Notes: generated from the letters alone by a model not told the origin. Shown: positions 18,977 through 28,075, counted from the stretch's first letter. The stretch: DNA of 64,000 nt from Chloroflexota bacterium (GCA_019637815.1 JAHBUZ010000018.1:1-64000), one strand, 5' to 3'. Numbers and translations: made by a program.

Positions 18977-20670
18977 TCCGCGGCGGGGACCCAGCCCGGC
19001 AGCTCCCGGCGCAGGGTCGCAAGGGGCAGCGAGCCATGGCCGATGACCTGGTCGTGGAACGCGCGGCGATCGAACCGGACGCCGTCACGCGCCTCCAGCT
19101 GGGCACGCAGCGCCTGGATCTCCCGCTGACCGGTCATGTAGGCGAGCGCCTGGCCCGGCCACGTGATGTATCGGTCCGTCTCGGTCTCCGCCTCCACCTG
19201 GCTGAGCCCCACCCGCGACCGCAGCAGGTCGATGCTCTGCTGGCGCGTCCAGCGGAACGCATGCAGGCCCGTGTCCACCACCAGCCGGGCCGCCCGCCAC
19301 GCCTCCGAGTCGAGCATGCCGAACCGCTCGCGGTCGTCCGCGTAGAGACCCATCTCGTCCGCGAGCCGCTCCGCGTACAGGCCCCAGCCTTCCGCATAGG
19401 CCATGCCCGCGAGGCGCGAGCCGAGCCGCCGGAAGCGGTTGAGCTCCGGCAGCTCCGCCTCCAGCGCGATCTGGAAGTGATGGCCCGGTGTCGCCTCGTG
19501 GAACGTCGTGGCGGCCAGCCGGTGGAGCGGTCGCGAGGTGGGCTCGTACGTGTTGATGTAGTAGCGCCCGGGTCGTGAGCCGTCCATGGCGGGCGGGAAG
19601 TAGAACGCGGGCGGGGCATCCCGCTCCTGGTGTGGCTCGACGGCCATCACCTCGCAGTCGCCGCTCGGCAGCCGGCCGAACCAGGCGGGTGCCGCCGCGA
19701 ACGCCCGGCGGACCTGCTCGGTGGCGAGCCGGACCAGCTCGGCGGGATCCTCGGTGCGGTTGGTGGCATCGTCCTCGAGGAACAGCCGGTAGGCGGCTGC
19801 GTCCGGGTAACCCAGCCGCTGGGCGATCTCGGTGCGTTCCGCGTCCAGCTCGTCGAGGCGTGCCAGGCCATGGTCATGGAGCGCCTGCGCGGTCTCCGGC
19901 AGGGTCGTGCTGGCGAGGATGGCGTAGCCGTACAGCGCCTCACCATCCGGCAGCCAGCACAGGCCCTCGCCCGAGCGAGCGCTCGGCAGCGACGTCTCGA
20001 GCGCGGCGAGGAACTCGGCGAGGGCGGGCCGCACCGATGTCTCCACAGCGGCCGTCAGGCGTGCCCGGTCGGTGTCGGAGAGCTCCGGGTGCGCGACCAC
20101 CAGCGTGGACGCCTCGGCCGGATCCTCGAGCAGCCGCCGGACCTGGGCGATGGTCCGCTCGACCGCGACCCGAGACGCGGTGCGCCCCGCGGCGACACCC
20201 TCGGCGATGTTGACCGCGTGGGCCCGGAGGTAGCCGGGATAGGCGGCGAGTCGCGCCAGCAGTCGCTCGAGGCGCTCGGGGGTGTCGACCCGCTGGAACC
20301 GGGCGAGCTCGGTCACGAGCGTCTGGGGCCCGGACATCTGGTCGACGCTCTCGAGCTGCCACAGCCGATGGGCGTGCGCCTGGCGTCGCATGTCCGCGAC
20401 CACCCCCAGGATGTCCAGGGTGATGCGATCCTCGACGCCCAGGTCAGGGTGACGGGCGGCCTCGATGTCCGCCTCCAGCACATCGAGCGCGGCCAGCTCG
20501 GCCGCGCGACCCGTCTCGGATGGATCGTCGAAACGGTCGTCGAACCGTTCGTCGCCGAGCACCGTGGCCCACAGCGGGTTGCGCTCGAGGAAGCCGTCCC
20601 AGAAGCGGTCGGCGAGCTCGTCCACCGGGCTCGGGGTGAAGGTGGCGACGTCGGTCACGTGGTCCTCCAT
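18973..20670 (-). CDS. DUF885 family putative metallopeptidase
   Basis: 565 residues from ATG 20670 (MEDHVTDV). The frame extends to 21231, but that part is antisense shadow over the upstream gene. HEATPGHH at 391-398 is the DUF885 signature, with an HExxxGHH-like zinc site, and GMAYAEGWGLYAERLADEMG follows with the likely third ligand. DUF885 proteins are predicted zinc peptidases or carboxypeptidases; some members have been tied to organic-nitrogen or xenobiotic hydrolysis. No signal peptide. It is coupled to the FAD oxidoreductase by a 3-nt overlap. The upstream gene ends 31 nt before. Confidence 0.88.
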   Translation of the reverse strand: MEDHVTDVATFTPSPVDELADRFWDGFLERNPLWATVLGDERFDDRFDDPSETGRAAELAALDVLEADIEAARHPDLGVEDRITLDILGVVADMRRQAHAHRLWQLESVDQMSGPQTLVTELARFQRVDTPERLERLLARLAAYPGYLRAHAVNIAEGVAAGRTASRVAVERTIAQVRRLLEDPAEASTLVVAHPELSDTDRARLTAAVETSVRPALAEFLAALETSLPSARSGEGLCWLPDGEALYGYAILASTTLPETAQALHDHGLARLDELDAERTEIAQRLGYPDAAAYRLFLEDDATNRTEDPAELVRLATEQVRRAFAAAPAWFGRLPSGDCEVMAVEPHQERDAPPAFYFPPAMDGSRPGRYYINTYEPTSRPLHRLAATTFHEATPGHHFQIALEAELPELNRFRRLGSRLAGMAYAEGWGLYAERLADEMGLYADDRERFGMLDSEAWRAARLVVDTGLHAFRWTRQQSIDLLRSRVGLSQVEAETETDRYITWPGQALAYMTGQREIQALRAQLEARDGVRFDRRAFHDQVIGHGSLPLATLRRELPGWVPAAE

Positions 20671-20701
20671 GCAGGTGTGGCGCGTCGGACGCGCCGGTCG
20701 G

Positions 20702-23700
20702 TCAGCCGAACAGCGGCAGCTGCTCGCCGAGTCGCTCGATGGGTGGGTCGAGCCCCAGCAACGGGGCCAGGTCATCGAGGCTGGGCGTCTCGCTCGCCAT
20801 GAGGCTGCGCAGATGCTCGGCCTTGAGGATGTGCCAATTGTCCTGCTCGAGGCGCTCCCGTAGCAACGGTGATCGCTCGATCTTGAGCCGGACGAGCTCG
20901 GTGCGTGCGGCGGGGATGACCAGGAACCGCACCAGGGTATCCGTGGTCGGGATGGCGGCACCCCTGCGGAGCACCGGCTCACCGAGCATCGCCGTCCATT
21001 CCACCTCGAACATGAGGGTCGCCTTGCCGCGCAGGTACCAGATGCAGTCCACCTGCTCGACCGCCTCGACCGGACCCGACGCCACGAGTGGCAGGTAGGC
21101 GCGCAGCTCCAGCTCGTTGAGCAGGCTGCCCACGGGCCTGCCCCGATACATCCGCCGCTGCTCGCGGGGTGCCAGCCAGACCCGCAGCCCGAACCGATGC
21201 CCCAGCTCCGCGAGGCCCGCCACGAGATCACCGTGCTCCAGATACCGATCCTGGAGCGACCCCGGCGCCTGGACGAGGCCCTCCGAGTCCGGCACGTTCA
21301 CCCGATAGCTGTCGACGCAGGCGCGGATGAGCTCCTCGTCCGGGGTGTCGTGGCCCCGGAACATGGACGTGATGCGGCGCGTGAAGGCCGCGGCCGGGAT
21401 GCCACCGCTCGTCGAGAGGAGCGAGTAGACCGCCCACTCCACGCGATCGGCGAGCGGCGGACGCGCCCCCGCGACATCCGCTGGGTCCCGCAGCCACCAG
21501 CGACCCGGCTCGATCTCCATGAGCCGGGGATGATCCGCACGATGCAGCTCGTCGGCGACGGCGTCGAGCATCACCCGCACCGGGTCGTGGCCCGTCAGCG
21601 GGTCGACGAGCGGGGTCGTGGGAGAAGGGCGCGGGTCGGCCGGCGGTGTCGGGGTCGTCGGACCTGTGGGTGTCGGTGGTGCGGAGGCGGCGGTCGTCGG
21701 CGTGGGCGTCACGGGCGCGAGCGGATCGATGGGCCGCACCAGCTGGGAGAGCGGGATGTCCTGGGTCTCGTCGTCGGGACCGTCAGGCTCCGGCAGGGTC
21801 CATGCCACGTCACCACCCAGGGCGCCCGGCAGGGTGTCACGCACGGGATGGCGAGGGTCACGCCACGATCGCTCCCGGGGCATGGGCAGCAACCCGGAGC
21901 GCGCCAGACGCTCGTAGGCAGCGGTCTCCAGGCGAGGGTCGATCGCCCGGAGCGGGCCGGAGCCCACGGCATCGGCGGGTTCGGCGGAGCTCCGCGCCGG
22001 GTCGGCGACACGCGATCCGGGATCCTCGCCGCCCGTCACCGGGTCCGGCGCCCGAAGCACCGGGTCGTCTGCGGCGGACGATGCCGTCTCGGCGTCCGCC
22101 TCCCAGGACTGGGTGATGCCCGCGAGATGCCCGGACCGGTCGAGCCCCAGGAGCACCTCGCCCAGGAGCCGCTCGTAGCGGGCCGGCTCGCCGCGGGCCT
22201 GGAGGATACCCACCGCCAGCGATGCGATCGCCGAGCCCAGCGAGCGCCCGGGATCGATGGTCACCGGCAGGTCCCGGTCGACGGGTGGCGGGCCGCCGGG
22301 CGTGGTCAGCTCGATGGCGCCGGTGATGTCCTGGCCACTCTCGGTGAACGTGACGTCCCGCAGCCGATAGCCCGCACCCACGGCCCCCAGCACGCTCGCC
22401 ACGACCGCGCCCGCGGGCTGCCGGTCGAGGAGCACCACGGCAGCGCCGTCCGCACCCAGCCCCGGGCGGACCGCACCGAGCGAGGCACGCAGCTCGGATG
22501 CATCCCGTGCCCACTCGCTGCGTGCGTCGTGACGCGCGGGGTCGAAGACAGCATCGAGCGGCAGGGTGAGGGCCGCCTCCAGCCCGAGCGCGAGGACGGT
22601 CGCGAGGTATCCGAAGGCGAGGTTCTCGGGCGACCAGTGGATGGGTGGCTGGGTCAGTGCCAGCCGGATGCACGAGCCACCACCGCCGACGGCGATGCTC
22701 GCTGCCTGGTCCTCATCGGTGAGCGTCATCCCCTGCCGCACGACCACGTTCGCGGCACCGTCCCGCAGCGCCATCAGGTCCGGGCCGAAGCGTGCCCGGA
22801 ACTGGCCGTATCGGCTGACCTCCTGCCGCTGGACGAAGCCCCGGATCGTCCGGTAGCCGTCCTCGACCAGGAGCCACGGGTTGCGTTCCCGCCACTGGCG
22901 CTCACCCACGGGTCGCAACCGGCCCGCCACGATGCGCGGCTGCGCGACGCGACCCGGGAAGCTGTTGAGCTTGCTCGCCGGGAGCAGGACGCCCACCAGC
23001 AGGAGCCGCAGCGCTGCCTCGATACCCGGCGCCCGCAGGTCCCCCTCCAGACGCTCCAGGAAGTCCACGATCGCATCCAGGGTCCGCGCCGTGTACAGGT
23101 CCAGCAGCTGCTCGGGCAACTCGTGGTCCGCCTCGGGCACCGGGAACCGACCGATCAGCCGGTCACGCGCGGGCCACGGGTCCAGTGCCCGCGCGATCGC
23201 GATGTCATCGGCATCCACGGGGACCGTGCGAGTGTCACCCGCGCGCGACTCACGACAGTGCCCGCACCGATACGACCGGCGGGACGGCGACCGGGCGTCG
23301 CCCTCCCACACGAACTCCTCGACCACGACGGGTCCGCCGCAACCGCCGCAGCGCGAGGCGAACGCCCGGTCGATCGATTCCCGGAACGAGGCGCCGTTCC
23401 GCTGCTGATCGACGAGTGCCGTGAACGCCGCGTCGAGATGACGCAGGTCCGGGGGCCGCAGCACGAGCTCCGCCACGAGCCGGGTGAGCGCCGTGGACTC
23501 CAGGTCATACCCGCGTCGCAGGTCCTCGGCCGCGTTGCGGGTCGCCCAGCCGCCCCGGCCGTGGAGCTCCACCACGATGTCCGAGGCACTGCTGCGCGCC
23601 TCGATCCAGGCACGGACCTGGTCCTCCGGCGGTGGGGGTCCGAAGCGTTCGAGGGCGGGCAGGGACGAGCTGCGGGTGGCGCGCGGGAGCGTGGCCGGCC

Positions 23701-23713
23701 GCGGCTCTGTCAT
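20702..23713 (-). CDS. Degenerate DNA methylase-like protein fused to nuclease-like domain
   Basis: 1003 residues, not a named protein. Residues ~20-520 follow the layout of large N4/N6 DNA methylases with a zinc ribbon (COG1743/DUF1156-like): Cys122/Cys125 and Cys150/Cys153, LYTARTLDAIVDFL at 206-219, ASKLN at 246-250, RERNPW at 275-280. Where active enzymes have a (D/N)PPY catalytic motif this one reads LTQPPI (353-358), so the catalytic Asp and Tyr are gone; no FxGxG-type SAM motif is visible. A Pro/Thr linker (~660-705) joins a C-terminal domain (~710-1003) with CIWYLRGKATLMFEVEW at 890-906. Asp889, Glu903 and Glu905 are placed as in PD-(D/E)xK-like domains. Family assignment is from memory of motifs, not a search. 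The TPR gene lies 131 nt upstream. Confidence 0.7.
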   Translation of the reverse strand: MTEPRPATLPRATRSSSLPALERFGPPPPEDQVRAWIEARSSASDIVVELHGRGGWATRNAAEDLRRGYDLESTALTRLVAELVLRPPDLRHLDAAFTALVDQQRNGASFRESIDRAFASRCGGCGGPVVVEEFVWEGDARSPSRRSYRCGHCRESRAGDTRTVPVDADDIAIARALDPWPARDRLIGRFPVPEADHELPEQLLDLYTARTLDAIVDFLERLEGDLRAPGIEAALRLLLVGVLLPASKLNSFPGRVAQPRIVAGRLRPVGERQWRERNPWLLVEDGYRTIRGFVQRQEVSRYGQFRARFGPDLMALRDGAANVVVRQGMTLTDEDQAASIAVGGGGSCIRLALTQPPIHWSPENLAFGYLATVLALGLEAALTLPLDAVFDPARHDARSEWARDASELRASLGAVRPGLGADGAAVVLLDRQPAGAVVASVLGAVGAGYRLRDVTFTESGQDITGAIELTTPGGPPPVDRDLPVTIDPGRSLGSAIASLAVGILQARGEPARYERLLGEVLLGLDRSGHLAGITQSWEADAETASSAADDPVLRAPDPVTGGEDPGSRVADPARSSAEPADAVGSGPLRAIDPRLETAAYERLARSGLLPMPRERSWRDPRHPVRDTLPGALGGDVAWTLPEPDGPDDETQDIPLSQLVRPIDPLAPVTPTPTTAASAPPTPTGPTTPTPPADPRPSPTTPLVDPLTGHDPVRVMLDAVADELHRADHPRLMEIEPGRWWLRDPADVAGARPPLADRVEWAVYSLLSTSGGIPAAAFTRRITSMFRGHDTPDEELIRACVDSYRVNVPDSEGLVQAPGSLQDRYLEHGDLVAGLAELGHRFGLRVWLAPREQRRMYRGRPVGSLLNELELRAYLPLVASGPVEAVEQVDCIWYLRGKATLMFEVEWTAMLGEPVLRRGAAIPTTDTLVRFLVIPAARTELVRLKIERSPLLRERLEQDNWHILKAEHLRSLMASETPSLDDLAPLLGLDPPIERLGEQLPLFG

Positions 23714-23844
23714 GACGCGTACCGTCCGGAGCGCCGGGCCCTGGGACGCGGACGGGGTCCTGACCGGGCCCCTGCGTCGATGTCCGGACGGCTCGGAGCG
23801 GGTCGGGGTCCCTGCCTCGCCGACGGCGGGTCGGCGCCGGCCGG

Positions 23845-24711
23845 CTAGTCCTCCTCGTCCTCGTCGGACTCCTCGGCCTCGAAGGCCTCGTCCTCGGTGA
23901 CGTCCGCGGGCAGGACGGAGCCGATGTCCTCGATCTCCTCATCCTCCTCGTCCAGCTCCAGGTCCTCCTCCAGATCCATCTCCTCGCGCACGAGGGTGCC
24001 CTTGGTGTAGGGACGCAGGTCCGAGACGCGGGCGGCGGTCGGGAAGGAGACCTTGCCGTAGTTCTTGGGGTCCTGGTAGATCTCGCGGATGATGATGCGC
24101 ACGTCCTTGTCGCCGAGGCTCGTGACGCCGGCCGCGTACTTGTTGCCCTCCGCGATGAGCTTCAGGAGACGGGCGGCCACCCGGGGCTCCACGACGCCGA
24201 TGACCATGCCGTTGGACGTGGCGCGAAGACGCGGGCCGTCCGGCGTCAGCTCGACCGCATCACCCGGGTTGACCTGGGCGAGCTCCCGCGCGCTGGCGAG
24301 GTCCACGAGATGCGCGAAACCGGTCTTGCCGGTCTCCTCCACGAAGATCGTGACCGGTGCCTTGCTGCCCGGCTTGGCCGGGACCGTCTTCTTGCCGGCT
24401 TCCGCGAGCAGCGTCCGCAGGCGGTTGATGTTGCGCTCGGCGATGCGGTTCGTGGGATCGAGCGCGAGGGCGGACTGGTAGTGCTCACGTGCGTTGGCGA
24501 GCTCACCGAGCTCCCAGTACGCCTTGGCGAGCCGGTTCTCCGCCTCCGTGTCCGGGCCGAGCTCCAGCAGACGCTCGTTGATGCGCGCGGCCTCCTCCCA
24601 ATCGGCGGCGGTCGCAGCGGCGATGGCCTGCTCGACCAGCTGTCGCTTCAGGCGGGTGGTGGTGAGGGCGTTCGACGGGCCAGCGCCGTCGGTCAGGCTG
24701 TTGAAGCTCAT
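23845..24711 (-). CDS. TPR protein with acidic C-terminal tail
   Basis: 288 residues. About residues 25-105 form two to three tetratricopeptide repeats (DWEEAARINERLLELGPD, ELANAREHYQSALALDPT). A middle domain (~115-225) contains LVGVV-like strands with conserved GVVEPRVAARLLKLIAEGNKYAAGV. The last ~50 residues are almost all Glu/Asp. AGAGGAG is a strong ribosome site before ATG 24711, and a TACCAT box lies on the minus strand at 24787-24792, giving a leader of about 75 nt. The next gene in this direction is the methylase-nuclease-like protein. Exact function unknown; probably a protein- or RNA-interaction factor. Confidence 0.72.
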   Translation of the reverse strand: MSFNSLTDGAGPSNALTTTRLKRQLVEQAIAAATAADWEEAARINERLLELGPDTEAENRLAKAYWELGELANAREHYQSALALDPTNRIAERNINRLRTLLAEAGKKTVPAKPGSKAPVTIFVEETGKTGFAHLVDLASARELAQVNPGDAVELTPDGPRLRATSNGMVIGVVEPRVAARLLKLIAEGNKYAAGVTSLGDKDVRIIIREIYQDPKNYGKVSFPTAARVSDLRPYTKGTLVREEMDLEEDLELDEEDEEIEDIGSVLPADVTEDEAFEAEESDEDEED

Positions 24712-25241
24712 GGACTCCTCTGATCCGGCCGTGCCGGCAGATGGGCGCGCACGAACGCGCCCGGGTCAGGTACGGGGCGACTCCGAATGGTATCACGGCT
24801 CACCGAGCCGGCTGCGCGGCTGTGGTCGCTCAGTGATCCTGTCAGTCCGTGCTGCTCAGTGGGATCGTCAGTCTCGCCCGATGAGGGAAGGACCGACCTT
24901 GACGATGGGGGAACGGCAGCGGGTCGACGTGGTGACCCGCTGGGTGGCCGAACACCACCCGGGCATCCGGAGCGTCGACTTCCCGTCATACCCGACGACT
25001 GGTCTCGCGCTATACCGATGACCGGGAGCCGGCACACAGGCTCGACGCGCCCTCCACGCTCAGGCGGGACGGCGGATGGCGTCATGGGAACGACCAGTCG
25101 GCTCATATGACGGGTATCGAGCCGAGTGGCCGGTATACCCATCGACCAGTGTTCGCATATGACTGGAAGCCCCTCCCGAGAGAAGGGGTCGGGACCCGGG
25201 CCGGCGCCCGCTGCGAAGCAGGCCCGGGTCACATCGACGGC
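24712..25241. other. 530-bp intergenic region
   Basis: No convincing gene. It holds the likely TPR promoter (24787-24792), a weak direct repeat (25091-25111 and 25143-25163, 17 of 21 bases equal, both containing CATATGAC), an imperfect GGGTAT...ATACCC inverted repeat (25112-25140), and a hairpin near the AHSA1 gene. A 38-codon frame at 24905-25021 has no ribosome site. Confidence 0.6.
25193..25230 (-). terminator. Hairpin downstream of the AHSA1-like gene
   Basis: GACCCGGGCC (25193-25202) pairs with GGCCCGGGTC (25221-25230), a perfect 10-bp stem with an 18-nt loop, 12 nt beyond the stop at 25242. No T-tract follows, but position and strength suit a transcription terminator. Confidence 0.45.
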
Positions 25242-25724
25242 TCAGCCCGCCAGGAGCTCGTCGAGCTTCTGGTAGCCCTCCTGGACGCCGACCTCCATGC
25301 CACTCTGGAGCATCGCGTCACGCGCCTCGAACGAGTCCACGAGCGAGGTGGTGGTCAGGCGGGTGCGCCCATCACCGAGGTCCTCCAGCACCAGCCGCTC
25401 GAGGGCGACACCATCGGGCCACCCATCGAACGTGAAGGTCTGGACGATGACCTCGGACGGTCGGACGTCGTGGAACGAGCCGTGGAACCCGTACTCACCG
25501 CTCGCATCGGTGGCCACGTAGCGATACGCACCACCCGTCTGGCAGTCCCACCGATCGATGTGCATGGTGGTGCTGCGAGGACCCAGCCACTGGGCCACGA
25601 GCGCAGGGTCGGTATGGGCGCGGAAGACCTTGTCGCGCGGCGCATCGAACTCGCGGACGATGCGGATGATGGGCAGGTCGGGATCGGCGGTGATGGTCGC
25701 CTCGCGGGCGTCGGTGCTGGTCAT
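25242..25724 (-). CDS. SRPBCC / AHSA1-type protein
   Basis: 160 residues with the AHSA1 opening EFDAPRDKVFRAHTDPALVAQWLGP, which belongs to the START-like lipid/ligand-binding fold (Aha1 C-terminal type). Such proteins form a hydrophobic pocket; the ligand is not known. The start codon overlaps the stop of the ArsR gene (ATGA), so the two are translated together, a common pairing in which the regulator controls the pair. The likely regulation is by the two palindromes at 26108-26167. Confidence 0.88.
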   Translation of the reverse strand: MTSTDAREATITADPDLPIIRIVREFDAPRDKVFRAHTDPALVAQWLGPRSTTMHIDRWDCQTGGAYRYVATDASGEYGFHGSFHDVRPSEVIVQTFTFDGWPDGVALERLVLEDLGDGRTRLTTTSLVDSFEARDAMLQSGMEVGVQEGYQKLDELLAG

Positions 25725-26092
25725 CGTGATGCTCCTTCTTCGGGTCGTGCGGGGGGTATGGGGTCGATGTCGTCGGGCAGACGGGCCAGGAGGTCGTCGA
25801 GTCGTCGATATCGCTCCTCGGCGGCGCGGCGATAGCGCTCGAGCCAGCCGGTGGCCAGGTCGAGCACCGCCGCCTCCAGGTGCGCCGGGCGGCGCTGTGC
25901 GTCCCTCGATCGACTGACCAGACCGGCGTCCTCCAGCACCCGAAGGTGCTTGGACACCGCCTGGACCGTCACCCCGTAGGGCGCGGCAAGCTCGTTGAGG
26001 GTGGCGTCGCCTGCCGCGAGTCTCGCCACCATGTCACGCCGGGTGGGGTCGGCGAGTGCCGAGAACACCCGGGAGAGCGGATCCACCGCCAC
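25721..26092 (-). CDS. ArsR-family transcriptional repressor
   Basis: 123 residues, GTG start with AGGAG upstream. Winged-helix features: FSALADPTRRDMVARL, then ATLNELAAPYGVTVQAVSKHLRVLEDAGLV, the recognition helix-turn-helix. No cysteine metal site, so it is not a classic arsenic sensor; it belongs with the ArsR/AHSA1 pairs. Two near-identical palindromes in its own promoter region suggest autoregulation. The downstream AHSA1 gene overlaps by 4 nt. Confidence 0.88.
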   Translation of the reverse strand: MAVDPLSRVFSALADPTRRDMVARLAAGDATLNELAAPYGVTVQAVSKHLRVLEDAGLVSRSRDAQRRPAHLEAAVLDLATGWLERYRRAAEERYRRLDDLLARLPDDIDPIPPARPEEGASR

Positions 26093-26107
26093 GCTGCGTC
26101 TCCTTGT

Positions 26108-26123
26108 TCAACCGATCGGTTGA
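26108..26123. promoter_or_regulatory. Palindromic operator TCAACCGATCGGTTGA
   Basis: Perfect 16-bp palindrome beginning 16 nt upstream of the arsR GTG. It is the same half-site (TCAACC/GGTTGA) as at 26152-26167. Candidate ArsR binding site. Confidence 0.6.
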
Positions 26124-26151
26124 GCAACCATAGCGCCCGGTGCGACCGTTG

Positions 26152-26167
26152 TCAACCATCTGGTTGA
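26152..26167. promoter_or_regulatory. Palindromic operator TCAACC-ATCT-GGTTGA
   Basis: Second copy of the operator half-sites with a 4-nt spacer, 44 bp upstream of the first (about four helical turns). It lies between the first palindrome and the polX stop. Confidence 0.58.
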
Positions 26168-26185
26168 TGACAGTCCGGAGCGGGC

Positions 26186-28075
26186 TCAGACGCGGTGCGG
26201 CTTCTCCGCCATCACGGCCAGGAAGGCTTCACGTGGCAGGGTGTTCGCCACGTGCCGGGCCTCCAGCCAGCCGCGGCGTGCCATGGCGGTCCCCCAGCGG
26301 ACGTTGTCCCATTCGGACAGGTAGTGGGCGTCCGAGTCGATGGTGAAGCGACAGCCGGCATCGAGCGCCGCGCGCGCCCGTCGGTCGTCGAGATCGAGTC
26401 GCTCGTCCGACCCGTTCACCTCCAGCAGCGTGCCGGTCTCCGCGGCGAGTCGGTAGAAGCGGTCCCAGTCGAGGTCCAGGTCCGGCCGCTGGTCGATCTT
26501 GCGTCCGGACGGGTGCGCGATGATGTCCACGTGCGGGCTCCGCAGCGCGGTCTCGTAACGCGCCATCAGCTGCGCCCGTGACTGCCGCCGGCCCACATGG
26601 AGTGACGCGACGACGACATCGAAGCGCGCCAGGAGCGCATCGTCATAGTCCAGGCGCCCGTCGATACGGATCTCCATCTCGCAGCCATGGAGCAGCCGGA
26701 AGCCGCTCGGATGCGCGCCCGGTGGCGCCTCGCCGGCCGCCTCCTCGCGCGCGAAGCGCTCGTTCAGGTCGCCGATGACCCGCCGCTGCTGCTCCACCTG
26801 GGTGGGCGACAGGCCGTTCGCGATGGTCAGGCTCCAGGAGTGGTCGGTGAGCACCTGGTAGGCGTAGCCGAGCTGGCGGGCCGCCTGGGCCATGGTCTCG
26901 ATCGATTCCTTGCCATCCGTCCACTCGGAGTGGGTGTGGCAGTCGCCCTGGAGGTCCTCCACGCGCACGAGCCGGGGCAGGGTGCCCGCGAGGGCTGCCT
27001 CGATCTCCCCCCGGTCCTCGCGCAGCTCCGGCTCGATCCAGGGCAGGCCCAGGAAGTCATAGACCTCCGCCTCCGTGGCGAAGGTGCGCAGCTCGGCACC
27101 GTCGCCGGTGACCACCTCGCCCGACTCGTCGATGCGTGCGAAGCCGTGCTCGGACAGGCTCCAGCCGAGGTCCCGGGCACGCTCCCGGAGCCGCACGTTG
27201 TGCGCCGCTGACCCGGTGAAGTGGACGAGATACGTGCCTTCCCGCCCCGGACGCATGGTCATCACGTCCAGCTGTGGGCCGCGGAGCAGCTGCACGGACG
27301 TCCGATAGCCACCGCCCCGGACCCCCGTCACGACCCGCTCGACGCCAGGTGCTCGATGCACCTCGTCCAGCACTGCCGCCTGGTCATCGGTGGCGACCAG
27401 CAGGTCGAGGTCACCGACCGTCTCCCGACCTCGACGCACCGAGCCGCCGGCCTGGGCGGAGGCCACGCCCGGCCAGGTCTCCGCGAGGGCAACGAGTCGA
27501 TCCGCCAGCTCCCGTGCCTCGGCCATGTGCATCCGTTTCGGTGGCCGCGCCGCGACCTCCGCGATGCCTTCGAGGATGCGCTGCTCGGTCTTCGCGGAGA
27601 TGCCCTTCACCGTCCGGAGGCGTCCTTCGCGAGCGGCGAGCTCCAGGTCGTCGAGGGTGGCGACGCCGAGGGCTCGCCACAGGTCGCCGGCCGTGCGAGG
27701 ACCGACGCCCGGTACCCGCAGGAGCGTGACGAGGGACGGCGGGACGGCGGCCACCAGGCGCTCGTGATAGCCCATCCGCCCGGTCGCGGCGAGCTCGGCG
27801 AGCTTCTCGTCGATGGCCTTGCCCACGCCCGGCAGCCGAGGCGGGGTGCCGGCACGGTAGGCGGTCATGATGTCGATCGGGCTGTGGGCGATGGAATCGG
27901 CCGCGCGTCGGTAGGCGCCGATCTTGAACGGCAGCTCGCCCTGGATCTCCAGCACGTCCGCGATCTCGTGGAACAGCGAGGCGACCTGCTCGTTGGTGAG
28001 CGCCGCGGGGTTCGCACCCGGGGTCGCGGTGGCCTCGGCGGCGGTCGTCGGCTCCTGCCCATCGGCGCTACTCAT
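26186..28075 (-). CDS. polX: DNA polymerase X family with PHP exonuclease domain
   Basis: 629 residues, the normal length for bacterial PolX (gap-filling polymerase plus 3'-5' exonuclease in repair). The N-terminal helix-hairpin-helix region includes LPGVGKAID (81-89) and VPGVGPRTAG (121-130). The nucleotidyltransferase core has GSVRRG at 211-216, DLD at 222-224 and a third Asp at 270. The PHP domain begins at DCHTHSEWTDG (378-388) with later histidines in HPSGRKIDQRPD. All catalytic residues appear intact. The start codon overlaps the stop of the diguanylate cyclase (ATGA). Confidence 0.95.
   Translation of the reverse strand: MSSADGQEPTTAAEATATPGANPAALTNEQVASLFHEIADVLEIQGELPFKIGAYRRAADSIAHSPIDIMTAYRAGTPPRLPGVGKAIDEKLAELAATGRMGYHERLVAAVPPSLVTLLRVPGVGPRTAGDLWRALGVATLDDLELAAREGRLRTVKGISAKTEQRILEGIAEVAARPPKRMHMAEARELADRLVALAETWPGVASAQAGGSVRRGRETVGDLDLLVATDDQAAVLDEVHRAPGVERVVTGVRGGGYRTSVQLLRGPQLDVMTMRPGREGTYLVHFTGSAAHNVRLRERARDLGWSLSEHGFARIDESGEVVTGDGAELRTFATEAEVYDFLGLPWIEPELREDRGEIEAALAGTLPRLVRVEDLQGDCHTHSEWTDGKESIETMAQAARQLGYAYQVLTDHSWSLTIANGLSPTQVEQQRRVIGDLNERFAREEAAGEAPPGAHPSGFRLLHGCEMEIRIDGRLDYDDALLARFDVVVASLHVGRRQSRAQLMARYETALRSPHVDIIAHPSGRKIDQRPDLDLDWDRFYRLAAETGTLLEVNGSDERLDLDDRRARAALDAGCRFTIDSDAHYLSEWDNVRWGTAMARRGWLEARHVANTLPREAFLAVMAEKPHRV

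Noticed and set aside
21197..23848. 883-codon plus-strand frame over the methylase-like gene
   Set aside because: Arg/His/Gly-rich low-complexity translation, antisense shadow of the minus-strand gene.
24905..25021. 38-codon plus-strand small ORF
   Set aside because: No ribosome site in place and no similarity; random open frames of this size are common here.
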